Below, piece after piece: positions 8,634-19,066 of a DNA stretch of 64,000 nt; position 1 is the first letter of the stretch; each line of letters starts with the position of its first letter. The notes below the pieces were generated by a model, which had not been told where the DNA came from, did no database searches, and saw only the letters and a list, made by a program, of their open reading frames with translations. Location: assembly GCA_934590135.1 (NCBI GenBank), contig CAKTOT010000003.1, positions 3,170 through 67,169 of the forward strand, read 5' to 3'. The stretch comes from an uncultured Muribaculaceae bacterium. Lineage in GTDB: Bacteria; Bacteroidota; Bacteroidia; Bacteroidales; Muribaculaceae. The position numbers and the translations under genes are program-made.

Positions 8634-10973
8634 TTACAGCAGTCGTTGATCGATAGTCGTAAAGCGGTCGGCTGTGGCCATTGCTCCGGCAGGTGTCGGG
8701 GTTGCGCGCGGCCCGGCGATGCGAGTGTCCGTGTCGCAGAGTTTGGCAAACGCACGCAAGTATTTACGGACGTTTGAAATCAAGTCTTGGGTCTCCTGCA
8801 GCATATTCAGATAGACGTACAGCACCGTGATGGTAGACGGGTCTCCTTCGCGAAGTTGTTCGTGCAGGCGGTGGTAGCCGTCTGATATCCGGTCTTTTAG
8901 CTCGTCACAGCGGCGACGTATCGGCGGCACGGCCTCCACGTTACGCGAAGATATTACGGATAAGGCATCGGCAAAAATCTCATCGGCGCATGCTCGTATT
9001 TCCTCGAATTCGGCCACATAATGCTGCGGCAGCGGCAGGAAGTTGTTCTCGGTGTGCTCTTTGCATACCTCATTGATACGTCGCAAGTTGTATAGCATAG
9101 ACATACAACAGTTGTTGGCCAGGTGGAACCAGGTGCTTTTTTCGATGGCTGTGGGATGTGTGAGCTGGCGCAGACATAGGGTCTCTTTGCGTCGTGCGCT
9201 CTTGAGGGTGTCTTTCTCGTGGAACAAAGTACGGTCCAGACGTTCAAGTGTATGCACATCCTCGTGTATGAATGCTCCGGTCATGCCGTCAAAGCTTTCG
9301 CGAGCAAAGGTCAGGAACTCGCCTTGACGCTCGGAAATGTAGGTCAACAATAACGGCCAACGCTCTTCGGCGTCCTCGGTGCTAAGTATCGTTTGGAACA
9401 ATGCATCGCCGCCGTCTTCGGCTTTGCGTTGACGATAGCGACGGTTGCTGTGTATGAGCAGTGCCACTGCTAATGCGGCGACTACGGGTATTGTCCACAA
9501 TCCACCCCAGTAGATGAATGCGGCTATCAATCCGGCGCCGATAAAGGCTACGCCGGCGGTGATAAACCATCCGCCGACAACGCTGATAACACCGGTCACG
9601 CGGAATACGGCACTCTCGCGGCCCCATGCGCGGTCGGCGAGGCTGGTGCCCATAGCCACCATGAAGGTGACGAAGGTCGTGGACAACGGCAATTTGAGCG
9701 AAGTGCCCAAGGCAATCAATGCGCCGGCCACTACGAGGTTGATGGCGCCGCGCACAAGGTCAAAGGACTGACCTTGCTCCATAGTGACGCCTTCCATATT
9801 GAAACGCTTGTCTACCCAGCGGCGTACACGCAACGGCGTGTGACTGCTTACCCAGGTGATGCCCGATAGAGTCCAGCGTACCAGACGGCGTCCTATACGC
9901 GAGGATCCGAACATCTCATCGCCGGTGTTACTCTGACTTCCGAGTCCGTTCTGCGTCTTGGTGACGTTGCGCGCCTTCTTGGAGGTAGCCAATGTGAAGA
10001 CCATTATTGCACCGGCGCCTATCAGGAAATATATAGGGGTATTGGCCGAACCATTCAGGACTCCCATCATGTGGGTGTGCGCATCCGTGACGCCCGATGC
10101 CGTAAAGTCTTGGAATGACGCCAAAGCGGTAAGCGGCACGCCTATGAAGTTGACCAAGTCATTGCCTGCAAATGCCATAGCCAAAGCGAAAGTACCCAAC
10201 AGAACCACGACTTTCAATACATTGACCTTGAGCCAATAGAGGACTTGCATCAAAATCGAGAAGCCGACAAAACAGTATACCATCAATATCCCGGTGTTGG
10301 AGTGTATCCATTCCTTGGCTTGCGGTGTCATAAAGGACAGGTCTTTGATGCCTTTGATAACGAGGAAGTATATGATTGCAGTGCAGCATAGACCTCCGAA
10401 GACGCCGATGGTCCATTTGAGATGCTCGCCGAAATGGAAGGTGAAAAGCATTCGGGTCAAGAACTGTATCACAGTGCCGAAGAAGAATGCTATTGCCACC
10501 GATAGAAATATTCCTAATATAATTGTCAGCGCCTTCTCGGTATTAAGCAAGTCAACAACGCTCATGCCGTCACAATCGCCGTGAGTTTTGAAAAGTGCGA
10601 CTACGAATGTCGCGCCCAAAAGCTCGAATACCAGCGAAACCGTGGTGGATGTGGGCATGCCCAGTGTGTTGAAGATATCCAGCAATACTATGTCGATGCA
10701 CATTACAGCCATAAATATGCATATCAAATCATAGAATGAAAAAAATTCGGGGCGAAAAATGCCGTGCCTTGCGACATCCATCATACCGTTTGACATTGCG
10801 GCTCCGAGAAATACGCCCGTGGCTGCGACGAGAATTATACGCTTTAACGACGCGGCCTTTGAGCCTATGGCGGAGTTGAGGAAATTGACTGCGTCGTTGC
10901 TGACGCCTACCGAAAGATCGAATACCGCCAATAATAGCAGAAAAACGATGATGCAAAGAAATACTATGTCCAT
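8634..10973 (-). CDS. Inorganic phosphate transporter of the Pit (PHO4) family with a PhoU-like C-terminal domain
   Basis: 779 residues, far longer than the roughly 500 of E. coli PitA. About eleven hydrophobic segments span residues 1-530. The two signature repeats of the family are present: GVSNDAVNFLNSAIGS at 23-38 and GNDLVNFIGVPL in the middle of the protein, and a third, weaker copy (LGTSLKLPLSTTFVTFMVAMGTSLADRAWG) in the second half. The C-terminal 240 residues are hydrophilic and helical (LKSARRKETLCLRQ, RRCDELKDRISDGYHRLHEQ), typical of the PhoU-like tail that many Bacteroidetes Pit proteins carry. Expected activity is low-affinity proton- or sodium-coupled phosphate (or metal-phosphate) uptake across the inner membrane. 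It is a single-gene unit with converging genes on its 3' side. Confidence 0.93.
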   Translation of the reverse strand: MDIVFLCIIVFLLLLAVFDLSVGVSNDAVNFLNSAIGSKAASLKRIILVAATGVFLGAAMSNGMMDVARHGIFRPEFFSFYDLICIFMAVMCIDIVLLDIFNTLGMPTSTTVSLVFELLGATFVVALFKTHGDCDGMSVVDLLNTEKALTIILGIFLSVAIAFFFGTVIQFLTRMLFTFHFGEHLKWTIGVFGGLCCTAIIYFLVIKGIKDLSFMTPQAKEWIHSNTGILMVYCFVGFSILMQVLYWLKVNVLKVVVLLGTFALAMAFAGNDLVNFIGVPLTALASFQDFTASGVTDAHTHMMGVLNGSANTPIYFLIGAGAIMVFTLATSKKARNVTKTQNGLGSQSNTGDEMFGSSRIGRRLVRWTLSGITWVSSHTPLRVRRWVDKRFNMEGVTMEQGQSFDLVRGAINLVVAGALIALGTSLKLPLSTTFVTFMVAMGTSLADRAWGRESAVFRVTGVISVVGGWFITAGVAFIGAGLIAAFIYWGGLWTIPVVAALAVALLIHSNRRYRQRKAEDGGDALFQTILSTEDAEERWPLLLTYISERQGEFLTFARESFDGMTGAFIHEDVHTLERLDRTLFHEKDTLKSARRKETLCLRQLTHPTAIEKSTWFHLANNCCMSMLYNLRRINEVCKEHTENNFLPLPQHYVAEFEEIRACADEIFADALSVISSRNVEAVPPIRRRCDELKDRISDGYHRLHEQLREGDPSTITVLYVYLNMLQETQDLISNVRKYLRAFAKLCDTDTRIAGPRATPTPAGAMATADRFTTIDQRLL

Positions 10974-11464
10974 GCTATGTAATTGAGTGTTGTCTTTAAC
11001 GGGGCGAAGGTGGCTGCGTCTCCGCTGCCATCGGCCGTCTGTCGTGCAGGTGTGGCCGAGCCTTCTTTTCTCAGTGCAAAGAACGGATTATCGTGTGTAC
11101 AAAATGTTGCATAACTCCTAAGTTTGCATTGAATGTGGCTAAGATCCGGCTTCGCAGCTTATGGTCTTAGGGGCGGTTGCGTTGGAAATTTCGGACGACA
11201 TTGGTGCCGTGCGCTTTGTTGCGCTTTGTTGCGCTGTTCGGCCGAAAATAGCCGGACAAACCGAAGAGAGCAAACGGCGAGAATATGTCGTGCGATGCCG
11301 TGCGAAAACAGCAATTTGGCACTCCGAGGAAAATTATGTAACTTTGCCCTTGAATATTGCCCGATGGCAATGAAGCGGCTCTGAGTGCCCGATAGAGAGA
11401 TGTCAACTTGTCGCAACAATCGGCCGCAACATTATCTTTACGAAACAAAAAACAATAGCCACAT
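10974..11464. other. Divergent intergenic region between the phosphate transporter and lysS
   Basis: 491 bases. The right third holds a good promoter for lysS (11315-11346). A lone TAAGTTTG at 11119-11126 (+) lacks a -33 partner. No consensus promoter was found for the transporter on the minus strand. A local repeat, GCGCTTTGTT/GCGCTTTGTTGCGCTGTT, occurs at about 11211-11238. No RNA gene seen. Confidence 0.45.
11315..11346 (+). promoter_or_regulatory. Bacteroidetes-type promoter for lysS
   Basis: TTTG at 11315-11318, a 20-base spacer, then TAACTTTG at 11339-11346. This matches the -33/-7 consensus of the primary sigma factor in this phylum and predicts a leader of about 110 bases before the lysS ATG at 11465. 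Confidence 0.75.
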
Positions 11465-13207
11465 ATGAACCCCCTCGAACTTAGCGAACAAGAAGCGATA
11501 CGCCGCAATTCGCTGGCTACACTTCGCCAAATGGGTATAGAACCTTATCCGGCAGCGCTTTATCCCGTAGATGCCAACTCGGCCGACATACGCGCCAACT
11601 TCAAGGACGATGCCGTCGAGCCGCGTCAGGTGTGCATAGCCGGCCGCATTATGAGCCGCCGTATTATGGGCAAGGCCTCATTTGTCGAACTGCAAGACAG
11701 TGTCGGCCGCATTCAGGTATATGTAGCTCGTGACGAGATATGTCCGGGCGAAGACAAGGATATGTACAATGTCGTGTTCAAGAAATTGCTTGACATCGGT
11801 GACATCGTTGGCTTCAAGGGCTTCGTATTCCGCACGCAGACAGGCGAAATCACGGTACATGCCCGCGAAATGACGATTCTTAGCAAGTCATTGCGCCCTC
11901 TGCCCATAGTTAAGGTGAAGGATGGCAAGACGTACGACAGCTTTGACGATCCGGAGTTGCGCTATCGTCGTCGTTATGTGGATCTTATTGTCAATGATGG
12001 AGTAAAAGAGATCTTCATAAAACGTACGGGTGTGTACAACTCCATGCGCAACTACTTCAACGAACACGGGTACATGGAAGTTGAGACTCCGATACTGCAA
12101 AGCATTCCGGGCGGTGCCGCCGCACGTCCTTTTGTGACGCATCACAATGCCCTGGATATACCTCTGTATCTGCGTATAGCCGATGAATTATATCTCAAGC
12201 GTCTTATCGTGGGCGGCTTTGACGGCGTGTACGAATTCTCCAAGAACTTCCGCAACGAAGGTATGGACCGCACGCATAATCCCGAATTTACCTGCATGGA
12301 GATATATGTAGCTTATAAGGACTATAATTGGATGATGACCTTTACCGAACATATGCTTGAGCGTATCTGTCGTGATGTCAACGGAACGGACGAGGTTCGC
12401 GTGGGTGATAATGTCATCAGTTTCAAGGCTCCCTTCCCGCGCGTAACCATGACGCAGGCCATCAAAGACCATACAGGAGTGGATATCACCGGAATGGACG
12501 AAGCCGCACTTCGCAAGGTCTGCAAAGATCTCGGTATTGAGGTTGACGAGTCCATGGGCAAAGGCAAACTTATCGATGAAATCTTCGGCGAAAAGTGTGA
12601 AGGATGCTACATCCAGCCCACCTTTATCACCGATTATCCCATAGAGATGTCACCGCTTACCAAGCGCCATCGCAACAATCCCGAGTTGACCGAACGTTTC
12701 GAACTGATGGTAAACGGCAAGGAATTGGCCAATGCCTATTCGGAACTCAACGACCCCATCGACCAATACGAACGTTTCGTAGAGCAGATGCGTCTTAGCG
12801 AGAAGGGCGATGACGAGGCGATGATTATCGATAAAGACTTTATACGAGCCCTCGAATACGGAATGCCCCCCACGTCCGGTATGGGCATAGGTATGGATCG
12901 TCTTGTAATGCTGATGACCGGACAGACCACCATCCAGGAAGTTCTCTTCTTCCCGCAGATGCGTCCCGAGAAGGTCATTAAGCGCGACGCCCCCGAACGT
13001 TTTGTCGAGGCATTGGGTACGGACGAAGTCGCCGCTTGGGTGCCTCTGTTGAATAAAGCCGGCATCAATACCGTGGCCGACCTTGCCGCCGCCACCGCCG
13101 CCAAACTTCAGCAGGAATTGTGCGGACTCAACAAAAAACACAAGTTGGGACTGAAACCTGTGAGCGTCGATACCGTAGGCGTATGGATTGCCGCCGCCGC
13201 GCAGTAA
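11465..13207 (+). CDS. lysS: Lysyl-tRNA synthetase, class II
   Basis: 580 residues; it charges tRNA-Lys with lysine in the cytoplasm. The N-terminal OB-fold anticodon-binding domain (about 55-165) is followed by the class II catalytic core. Motif 2 is seen in [20 protein letters not shown] and motif 3 in [17 protein letters not shown] near the end of the core. The lysine-specific segment [17 protein letters not shown] is intact. The protein is about 75 residues longer than E. coli LysS; the extra C-terminal part ([20 protein letters not shown]) is the extension commonly found in Bacteroidetes LysRS. It has its own promoter and a 110-base leader, and is followed at 124 bases by gpsA on the same strand. 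Confidence 0.97.
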   Translation: MNPLELSEQEAIRRNSLATLRQMGIEPYPAALYPVDANSADIRANFKDDAVEPRQVCIAGRIMSRRIMGKASFVELQDSVGRIQVYVARDEICPGEDKDMYNVVFKKLLDIGDIVGFKGFVFRTQTGEITVHAREMTILSKSLRPLPIVKVKDGKTYDSFDDPELRYRRRYVDLIVNDGVKEIFIKRTGVYNSMRNYFNEHGYMEVETPILQSIPGGAAARPFVTHHNALDIPLYLRIADELYLKRLIVGGFDGVYEFSKNFRNEGMDRTHNPEFTCMEIYVAYKDYNWMMTFTEHMLERICRDVNGTDEVRVGDNVISFKAPFPRVTMTQAIKDHTGVDITGMDEAALRKVCKDLGIEVDESMGKGKLIDEIFGEKCEGCYIQPTFITDYPIEMSPLTKRHRNNPELTERFELMVNGKELANAYSELNDPIDQYERFVEQMRLSEKGDDEAMIIDKDFIRALEYGMPPTSGMGIGMDRLVMLMTGQTTIQEVLFFPQMRPEKVIKRDAPERFVEALGTDEVAAWVPLLNKAGINTVADLAAATAAKLQQELCGLNKKHKLGLKPVSVDTVGVWIAAAAQ

Positions 13208-13220
13208 TACATTGTTGGAT

Positions 13221-13239
13221 AGCTGCATATAACGCAGCT
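13221..13239 (+). terminator. Small hairpin after lysS
   Basis: A 6-bp stem AGCTGC/GCAGCT with a 7-base loop, 13 bases after the lysS stop codon. It lacks a T-run, so it may only be a weak terminator or an RNA-stability element. Confidence 0.4.
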
Positions 13240-13251
13240 GTTCCGATGCCT

Positions 13252-13289
13252 ATTTAGCAGGTGTTTATAGATTTAGCAGGCGTTTATAG
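13252..13289 (+). repeat. Two tandem copies of a 19-bp repeat upstream of gpsA
   Basis: Copies at 13252-13270 and 13271-13289 (ATTTAGCAGG-T/C-GTTTATAG) differ at one base. They lie 42 bases before the gpsA start. Two head-to-tail copies this close to a start may be a regulator site or a slippage product. Confidence 0.8.
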
Positions 13290-13331
13290 ATAAAGATAAT
13301 AATTAACCAACCTCTCTCGATACAATTTACT

Positions 13332-14327
13332 ATGGCTTTTCCGGGCAATATATGCGTCATGGGTGGCGGCAGTTGGGCAACGGCGTTGGCCAAATTGCTG
13401 CTACAGGACTGTGAGACCATACATTGGTACATGCGCCGTGACGACCGTATCGAACAATTCATAAGCGAGGGCCGCAATCCCGCATATCTGAGTGACGTCC
13501 CCTTCGATGTCAATCGCATATACTTCTCCAGCGACATCAACGAGATGTGTCGTCGGTGTGATACATTGCTTTTGGCGATGCCGTCGCCGTACTTCAAGGC
13601 TCATACCGATAAAATCACCGTTGACTTGAGCGACAAATCAATAGTGTCGGCAGTCAAAGGCATAGTACCCGATGACAATGTCTTGATTACGGACTATATG
13701 GCCGACCATTTCGGGTGTGACCGAAATCAGATACTTGTGATTTCAGGCCCGTGTCATGCCGAAGAGGTGGCTTTGGACCACTCGTGCTTCTTGACTATAG
13801 GCAGCCCATCAGAAGAAAATGCCAAGACCTTTGCCAAATGTCTGGAATCCAAGAAAGTAAAGACAATAACATCCACTGATATCAACGGCATACAATATGC
13901 GGCAGTGCTTAAAAATATTTATGCCATTGCCGCCGGCATCATTCATGGCATCAAGATGGGTGACAACCTGTTGGCGATGCTGGTGTCCAACGCTATACGC
14001 GAGATGGAACGCTTTTTGGATGCTGCTGCGCCGCATGTGCGCCGTATCACCGATTCGGTATATCTGGGTGACTTGCTGGTGACCGCTTATTCGCGATTCT
14101 CGCGCAACCACAACTTTGGCGCGATGATAGGACGCGGCTATTCGGTAGCTGCCGCCAAGATGGAGATGGAACAGACCGCCGAAGGATACTACGGCACACA
14201 ATGTATACACGACATCAATAAGAAACTGCATGTCCATATGCCTATTCTGGATGCAGTGTACGACATCCTATACAGGCGCATCAATCCGGCCAAGGCATTG
14301 GCCAAGATGAGTCAAACCTTTGTCTGA
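13332..14327 (+). CDS. gpsA: NAD(P)H-dependent glycerol-3-phosphate dehydrogenase
   Basis: 331 residues, the usual length. It reduces dihydroxyacetone phosphate to sn-glycerol-3-phosphate, the backbone for phospholipids. The N-terminal Rossmann motif is ICVMGGGSWATALAKLL (residues 7-23, GxGxxA form). The second half holds the catalytic-domain segments YAAVLKNIYAIAAGI, with the active-site lysine expected in AAVLKN, and GRNHNFGAMIGRGYS-type residues (RFSRNHNFGAMIGRG). It lies between lysS and pgi, all on the plus strand, with 77 bases to pgi, so co-transcription with pgi is plausible. Confidence 0.96.
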   Translation: MAFPGNICVMGGGSWATALAKLLLQDCETIHWYMRRDDRIEQFISEGRNPAYLSDVPFDVNRIYFSSDINEMCRRCDTLLLAMPSPYFKAHTDKITVDLSDKSIVSAVKGIVPDDNVLITDYMADHFGCDRNQILVISGPCHAEEVALDHSCFLTIGSPSEENAKTFAKCLESKKVKTITSTDINGIQYAAVLKNIYAIAAGIIHGIKMGDNLLAMLVSNAIREMERFLDAAAPHVRRITDSVYLGDLLVTAYSRFSRNHNFGAMIGRGYSVAAAKMEMEQTAEGYYGTQCIHDINKKLHVHMPILDAVYDILYRRINPAKALAKMSQTFV

Positions 14328-14404
14328 AACCCGTCTCGCGGTCTTGGAGCAATCGATAGGAAGTTCAAGGACAAATCATACTTACAATAAAACCGAGATA
14401 CACT

Positions 14405-15739
14405 ATGAAGGAAATAAAGATAGACACTACCAATACCGGCATTGCCGTCAGCGCCGCCGAGGTGGCAGCCCTGCAGCCGGAAGTGGCTACGGCATTGTCC
14501 CATCTGCACAACGGCACCGGTGCCGGTAACGATTTTATCGGATGGGTAGACCTGCCGACACGTACCCCCGAACAGCTTATAGACGACATCATGACAACCG
14601 CGCAGGATATGCGTCAACGCTGTGATACAGTGGTATGTATAGGCATCGGAGGCAGCTACTTGGGTGCCAAGGCCGTCATCCATGCGCTTTCGCCGGCCTT
14701 CCCTCAGCCGGGTCAGCAGTCTACGGAAGTGGTTTTTGCCGGACACAATATATCCGAAGACTATCTGTACGAGTTACAGCAGTATCTTCACAATCGCCGT
14801 TTCGGTATTATCGTCATATCCAAGAGCGGTACCACCACCGAGCCGGCCATAGCTTTCCGTCTGTTGCGCGAACAGCTGGAAAAAGCCGTGGGACACGAAG
14901 AAGCCGCACGTCGTATCGTGGCCATCACCGATGCCAAGCGAGGCGCATTGCGCCAACTTGCCACCCAAGAGGGCTATAAGACATACGTCATCGAAGATAG
15001 CGTCGGCGGCCGTTTCTCGGTACTCACGCCTGTTGGCTTGCTGCCTATAGCCGTGGCCGGACACGATATTCGCAACCTTATCGAAGGTGCTCGGATGATG
15101 CAAAAGAACACCATCAACATCAATGCGACAAATATTGCCGGAACGTATGCGGCCACACGTAATGCCCTGTATCGTGCCGGCAAAAAAATCGAGATACTCG
15201 TCAATTACGACCCGCGTCTGCACTATCTGGCCGAATGGTGGAAACAATTGTACGGCGAGAGCGAAGGCAAGCAGCATCGCGGCATTTTCCCCGCATCGGT
15301 AGATAATACCACCGACCTTCATTCGATGGGCCAGTGGATTCAGGACGGCGAGCGAACGATTTTCGAGACGGTCATATCTGTCGAAAAAGTACAGCATAGC
15401 CTTACCATACCGCGCGAACAGGCCGACCTTGACGGGCTTAATTATATCGCGGATTTGCATATCGATCAGGTCAACAAGATGGCTGAAGCCGGTACACGCC
15501 TTGCTCATATCGATGGCGGTGTGCCCAATATCCGCATAACTATTCCCGCAGTCAACGAATACTATATCGGTCAGCTGCTATACTTCTTTGAGAAGGCGTG
15601 CGGCATCTCCGGATACATACTCGGAGTCAACCCCTTCAACCAGCCCGGTGTCGAGGACTATAAGCGCAATATGTTTGCCTTACTTGACAAACCCGGCTAC
15701 GAAGAGCAGTCGGCAGCTATACGCAAACGACTGGGCTGA
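14405..15739 (+). CDS. pgi: Glucose-6-phosphate isomerase
   Basis: 444 residues, the short bacterial form (Bacillus type) rather than the 550-residue form. It interconverts glucose-6-phosphate and fructose-6-phosphate. The sugar-isomerase (SIS) signatures are clear: [15 protein letters not shown] at about 77-91, [17 protein letters not shown] at about 138-154, and [14 protein letters not shown] at about 201-214. Catalytic Glu and His are expected in [11 protein letters not shown] and the Lys in the C-terminal [14 protein letters not shown]. The gene is followed by an 11-base G-run and then murI. Confidence 0.97.
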   Translation: MKEIKIDTTNTGIAVSAAEVAALQPEVATALSHLHNGTGAGNDFIGWVDLPTRTPEQLIDDIMTTAQDMRQRCDTVVCIGIGGSYLGAKAVIHALSPAFPQPGQQSTEVVFAGHNISEDYLYELQQYLHNRRFGIIVISKSGTTTEPAIAFRLLREQLEKAVGHEEAARRIVAITDAKRGALRQLATQEGYKTYVIEDSVGGRFSVLTPVGLLPIAVAGHDIRNLIEGARMMQKNTININATNIAGTYAATRNALYRAGKKIEILVNYDPRLHYLAEWWKQLYGESEGKQHRGIFPASVDNTTDLHSMGQWIQDGERTIFETVISVEKVQHSLTIPREQADLDGLNYIADLHIDQVNKMAEAGTRLAHIDGGVPNIRITIPAVNEYYIGQLLYFFEKACGISGYILGVNPFNQPGVEDYKRNMFALLDKPGYEEQSAAIRKRLG

Positions 15740-15752
15740 TGACTTTCGTTTC

Positions 15753-15763
15753 GGGGGGGGGGG
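15753..15763 (+). repeat. Homopolymer of 11 G between pgi and murI
   Basis: Eleven consecutive G, 13 bases after the pgi stop and 65 bases before the murI start. Such tracts slip during replication and can also be miscounted by sequencers. It is outside any coding region, so any effect would be on transcription or RNA structure between the two genes. Confidence 0.85.
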
Positions 15764-15827
15764 CTGCGTGCACGCTGTCTGCCTCCCGAGGATAGTACGG
15801 CTTTGGCTATAAAAATCTGACTAAACG

Positions 15828-16667
15828 ATGATACAGCCCTCGATAGGCGTTTTTGACTCTGGCTATGGCGGCTTGAGCGTCCTGCGCGACTTGGTGGAAG
15901 CCATGCCGCAATATCACTTCACATACTTAGGCGACAATGCGCGTGCGCCTTATGGGACACGATCGTTTGACCTTGTGTATGACTTTACGCTGCAAGCTAC
16001 TCGATACCTGTGGGATCACGGATGCCCATTGGTGATACTTGCCTGCAATACGGCAAGCGCCAAGGCCTTGCGCACCATACAGCAACGCTATCTGCCGAGC
16101 AGCGAAGACCCTACGCGTCGAGTTTTAGGGGTGATACGTCCCACGGTCGAGCATCTGGCCGGGATAGACACCAATGGACATATAGGCATCGTTGCCACGC
16201 CCGGAACCATTGCCTCGCACAGCTACGATATCGAAATCGCTAAGATGTGTCCCGACTACCGCTTGACTTCGCATGCATGCCCTATGTGGGTGCCTTTGGT
16301 CGAAAACGGGCAGTTGGACAATCCCGGAACGGAATATTTTGTTCGCAAGGATCTTGACGCCGTCTTGTCCGAGGATAAAGATATAGACACGTTGATACTT
16401 GGCTGTACGCATTATCCGCTGCTGGTGCCGGTAATACGCCGTAATCTACCGAAGCATGTGCGCATTCTTACACAAGGACGCATAGTAGCTCCTTCGCTTA
16501 TAGACTATCTGCATCGACATCCGGAGATGGATGTGCGATTAAGCCCGATTATACCGGATATACAAAGTCGTGTCACATATTTGACCACCGATTTGCCCGA
16601 GCGATTTGATGCGATCGCTTCTACATTTATGGGCACGCAAGTGCACTCGCATCGTGTGACATTGTAA
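15828..16667 (+). CDS. murI: Glutamate racemase
   Basis: 279 residues. It makes D-glutamate for peptidoglycan. The substrate-binding start is IGVFDSGYGGLSVLRDL (residues 6-22). The two catalytic cysteines are in place: Cys73 in ILACNTAS and Cys193 in LGCTHYPLL. Length is normal. The ATG at 15828 gives the expected short N-terminus. It is the last gene of the plus-strand group and converges on the antiporter gene. Confidence 0.96.
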   Translation: MIQPSIGVFDSGYGGLSVLRDLVEAMPQYHFTYLGDNARAPYGTRSFDLVYDFTLQATRYLWDHGCPLVILACNTASAKALRTIQQRYLPSSEDPTRRVLGVIRPTVEHLAGIDTNGHIGIVATPGTIASHSYDIEIAKMCPDYRLTSHACPMWVPLVENGQLDNPGTEYFVRKDLDAVLSEDKDIDTLILGCTHYPLLVPVIRRNLPKHVRILTQGRIVAPSLIDYLHRHPEMDVRLSPIIPDIQSRVTYLTTDLPERFDAIASTFMGTQVHSHRVTL

Positions 16668-16715
16668 TGGCGAGATAAGACGCTGAGGATAAAGAGCGTT
16701 TAGTCGTAAAAGATA

Positions 16716-16745
16716 AGCGGCGTAGGGCCAAGACCTTACGTCGCT
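16716..16745. terminator. Hairpin between murI and the convergent antiporter gene
   Basis: A 12-bp stem with two G-T pairs (16716-16727 with 16734-16745), about 50 bases past the murI stop and followed by a short T-rich stretch on either strand. It is probably bidirectional. Confidence 0.65.
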
Positions 16746-16822
16746 TTCTGTGCCATTAGGTCGGGAAAAAAGTGCTTTTCCTATTTGGTAGGGGTCGGTT
16801 GTCGTCCTTGTCGTGCATCGCA

Positions 16823-18967
16823 TTAAATGCGTCGTCGATGCATAAAAGCTCGTAGACGCCTCCACAAAGGCGATGGTGATGTGGTGATGTCGCTGGCCAT
16901 GGGGTCTACGAACGTCGTGGACGGTACGGCAGTTCCGAATTGTTCGGGATAGATTACGGCGATGTTGGTTGTGGAAAAATTGCGTTGCAAGAAGGTCGGC
17001 ATTCCGGCAATGTCCTGGTTGTAAGATACCGAATTGACGCGTGCTCCGATTACCACCAGCAGGTCGTCATCCAATATTTTGCCTGAGATTAGGATAAAGT
17101 CGTCCCAGTCTTCGGCTTGGCGGAATTCGCAGCGTATGCCGTAGTTTTCTTGATAGATAACGCCTCGTATATGCGGTTGTATTTCATCGGGGCAGCAGAA
17201 TATGACGCGGCATCCGATTTGTCTGGTCAAGCGAGCAACGGCGCGTACCCAGCGGCTGAATCCGGTCTCGTATTGGGCGCGCGGCGGTGCGTATACTATG
17301 ATGCGCGTAACCGTATACACCGGGATGTACATTCGGGTGATAATAATCATACGATTGGTGGATCGTAGCAGTGTGTCTACCTTATTGCCGTAGATGCTGT
17401 CCAGTACTGCGCCTCGACGATGCAGTCCGAGGATTATTTCGGTAATATCTCTTTCTTCAATGGTATTGAGTACGCCTGTAACGGTATTGAGATCGTATCG
17501 ATCGATGGCTTCAAGCGCCACGGAGGCTGCTGCGGCCGTGTGCCGTGCTTCTTTGAGCGTCTTTTGCGATAGTGCACGTGCTGCCGGATTGTTGTCATTG
17601 CGTACGTGTAGGGCGTAGAAGTTGTGCTTGCCGCGGTCGTTACGCATCAGTACAGCCATGTCGACCAGCGCTGTAGCCAATTGTGGGTTTGGTACGGCTA
17701 TCAGCGTGTTGTTGAGCCTCATGCGATGACCTGTAGCGGTGCTCTCGGCGCCGATATCTTCCTCTTTTTTGAGCATGGTAATGCGCAATCGCGGTGCGGA
17801 GAATGCTGTGACTATAGGTGCCACGGCGCAGGTGACGAGGATGACAAGTACCGTGCTGTTGAGTATGCGCGCGTCCAGCATTCCCAGCGTGTGACCCAGT
17901 GCCACCACCGCCAAGGCTACGGCGGTATGCGCCGAGGTGAGACCGTAAATGACGCCTCGGCTGTGCTTGTCAAGGCTTGAGAGCTTTTGGCATAGGTATG
18001 CCGGAAGCCATTTGGATATTAGGGCGACGGCTATCATCAACGAGGCTATGATGAGCGTGTCGCGCTCAAATACGACGTTGAGGTTGATCATCATACCCAC
18101 ACTTATCAGGAAGTAGGGAATGAATAGCGCATTACCCACGAATTCGATGCTGCCCATCAGTGGCGATGCTGCCGGGATATATCGGTTGAGCACCAGTCCG
18201 GCAAAGAATGCACCGAGGATTGCTTCGAGTCCTATGAGTTGGGCCAACCATGCCGATAGAAACACCATAGCCATTGCAAAGACGTATTGCAAGACTTTGT
18301 CCGCATGGCGCTTAAAGAAATATCGGGTGATACGCGGATAGGCGTATAGGATGCATATACAGTATACGGCTATCCGTCCGAGCAAGGCCAGTATTTCCGC
18401 CCAGCTAAATTCGCCGCTGCGGGCTACGCTGACTGTGCCCGCAATGACCAGCAACGCGCCTACGACGGCTATGATTGTGCCTACGACGGCTATGATTACA
18501 GCTGGGGCCTTGGTGATGCCCAGTCGCGCGGCTATAGGGTAGGATATGAGCGTGTGAGAGGCGTACATGGCGCCCAGAAGCATACTAGTGAGAAGGTCGA
18601 GGCCGAGGATGTAGTAACTGGTGATGACGCCAAGAGCTAATGGTATCAATAGCGTCATTATGCCGAAAAACAGTCCTCTGCGCAGATTGAGCCGCAGATG
18701 AAACATGTCAATTTCGAGACCGGCCAAGAACATCAGGTATAGTAATCCGACTTGCCCGAAGATGGAAAAGGACTCGTCGGCGGCAAGCACGTTGAGGCCG
18801 TGCGGACCTATGACGACTCCGGCGACAATCATGCCTATGATATGCGGAATCTTGAGCTTATTGAGCAAGAGCGGCGCTGTCAATATTATCACCAGAACGA
18901 TGAAAAATATTGGTACGGGCTGTGTCACCATAGGGGACACGTCAAGCAGCGCAAGGTGGGGAGGCAT
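16823..18967 (-). CDS. Kef-type (CPA2) cation:proton antiporter with a C-terminal universal-stress-like region
   Basis: 714 residues. Residues about 15-400 carry about twelve hydrophobic segments with the family pattern LLLNKLKIPHIIGMIVAGVVIGPHGL and GLLYLMFLAGLEIDM (the acidic residues of the first half), plus GAFFAGLVLNRYIP in the second half. The C-terminal 300 residues are soluble and contain IAVPNP and IITRMYIPVYTVTRIIVYAPP segments that resemble two degenerate UspA-like folds (inference); there is no TrkA-N motif. The expected role is exchange of Na+ or K+ for H+ across the inner membrane. An alternative start, Met13, would remove 12 residues. It stands alone, 99 bases downstream of asd. 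Confidence 0.9.
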   Translation of the reverse strand: MPPHLALLDVSPMVTQPVPIFFIVLVIILTAPLLLNKLKIPHIIGMIVAGVVIGPHGLNVLAADESFSIFGQVGLLYLMFLAGLEIDMFHLRLNLRRGLFFGIMTLLIPLALGVITSYYILGLDLLTSMLLGAMYASHTLISYPIAARLGITKAPAVIIAVVGTIIAVVGALLVIAGTVSVARSGEFSWAEILALLGRIAVYCICILYAYPRITRYFFKRHADKVLQYVFAMAMVFLSAWLAQLIGLEAILGAFFAGLVLNRYIPAASPLMGSIEFVGNALFIPYFLISVGMMINLNVVFERDTLIIASLMIAVALISKWLPAYLCQKLSSLDKHSRGVIYGLTSAHTAVALAVVALGHTLGMLDARILNSTVLVILVTCAVAPIVTAFSAPRLRITMLKKEEDIGAESTATGHRMRLNNTLIAVPNPQLATALVDMAVLMRNDRGKHNFYALHVRNDNNPAARALSQKTLKEARHTAAAASVALEAIDRYDLNTVTGVLNTIEERDITEIILGLHRRGAVLDSIYGNKVDTLLRSTNRMIIITRMYIPVYTVTRIIVYAPPRAQYETGFSRWVRAVARLTRQIGCRVIFCCPDEIQPHIRGVIYQENYGIRCEFRQAEDWDDFILISGKILDDDLLVVIGARVNSVSYNQDIAGMPTFLQRNFSTTNIAVIYPEQFGTAVPSTTFVDPMASDITTSPSPLWRRLRAFMHRRRI

Positions 18968-19066
18968 AGTTGTCGTATTGTTGTATCGGCTCTTTTAGGT
19001 TGGTTTCGAGTGGAATTCCGGGCGATGTGTCAGGTGCTTATGGCTTTGCGGATGTCGGTGTCGGCC

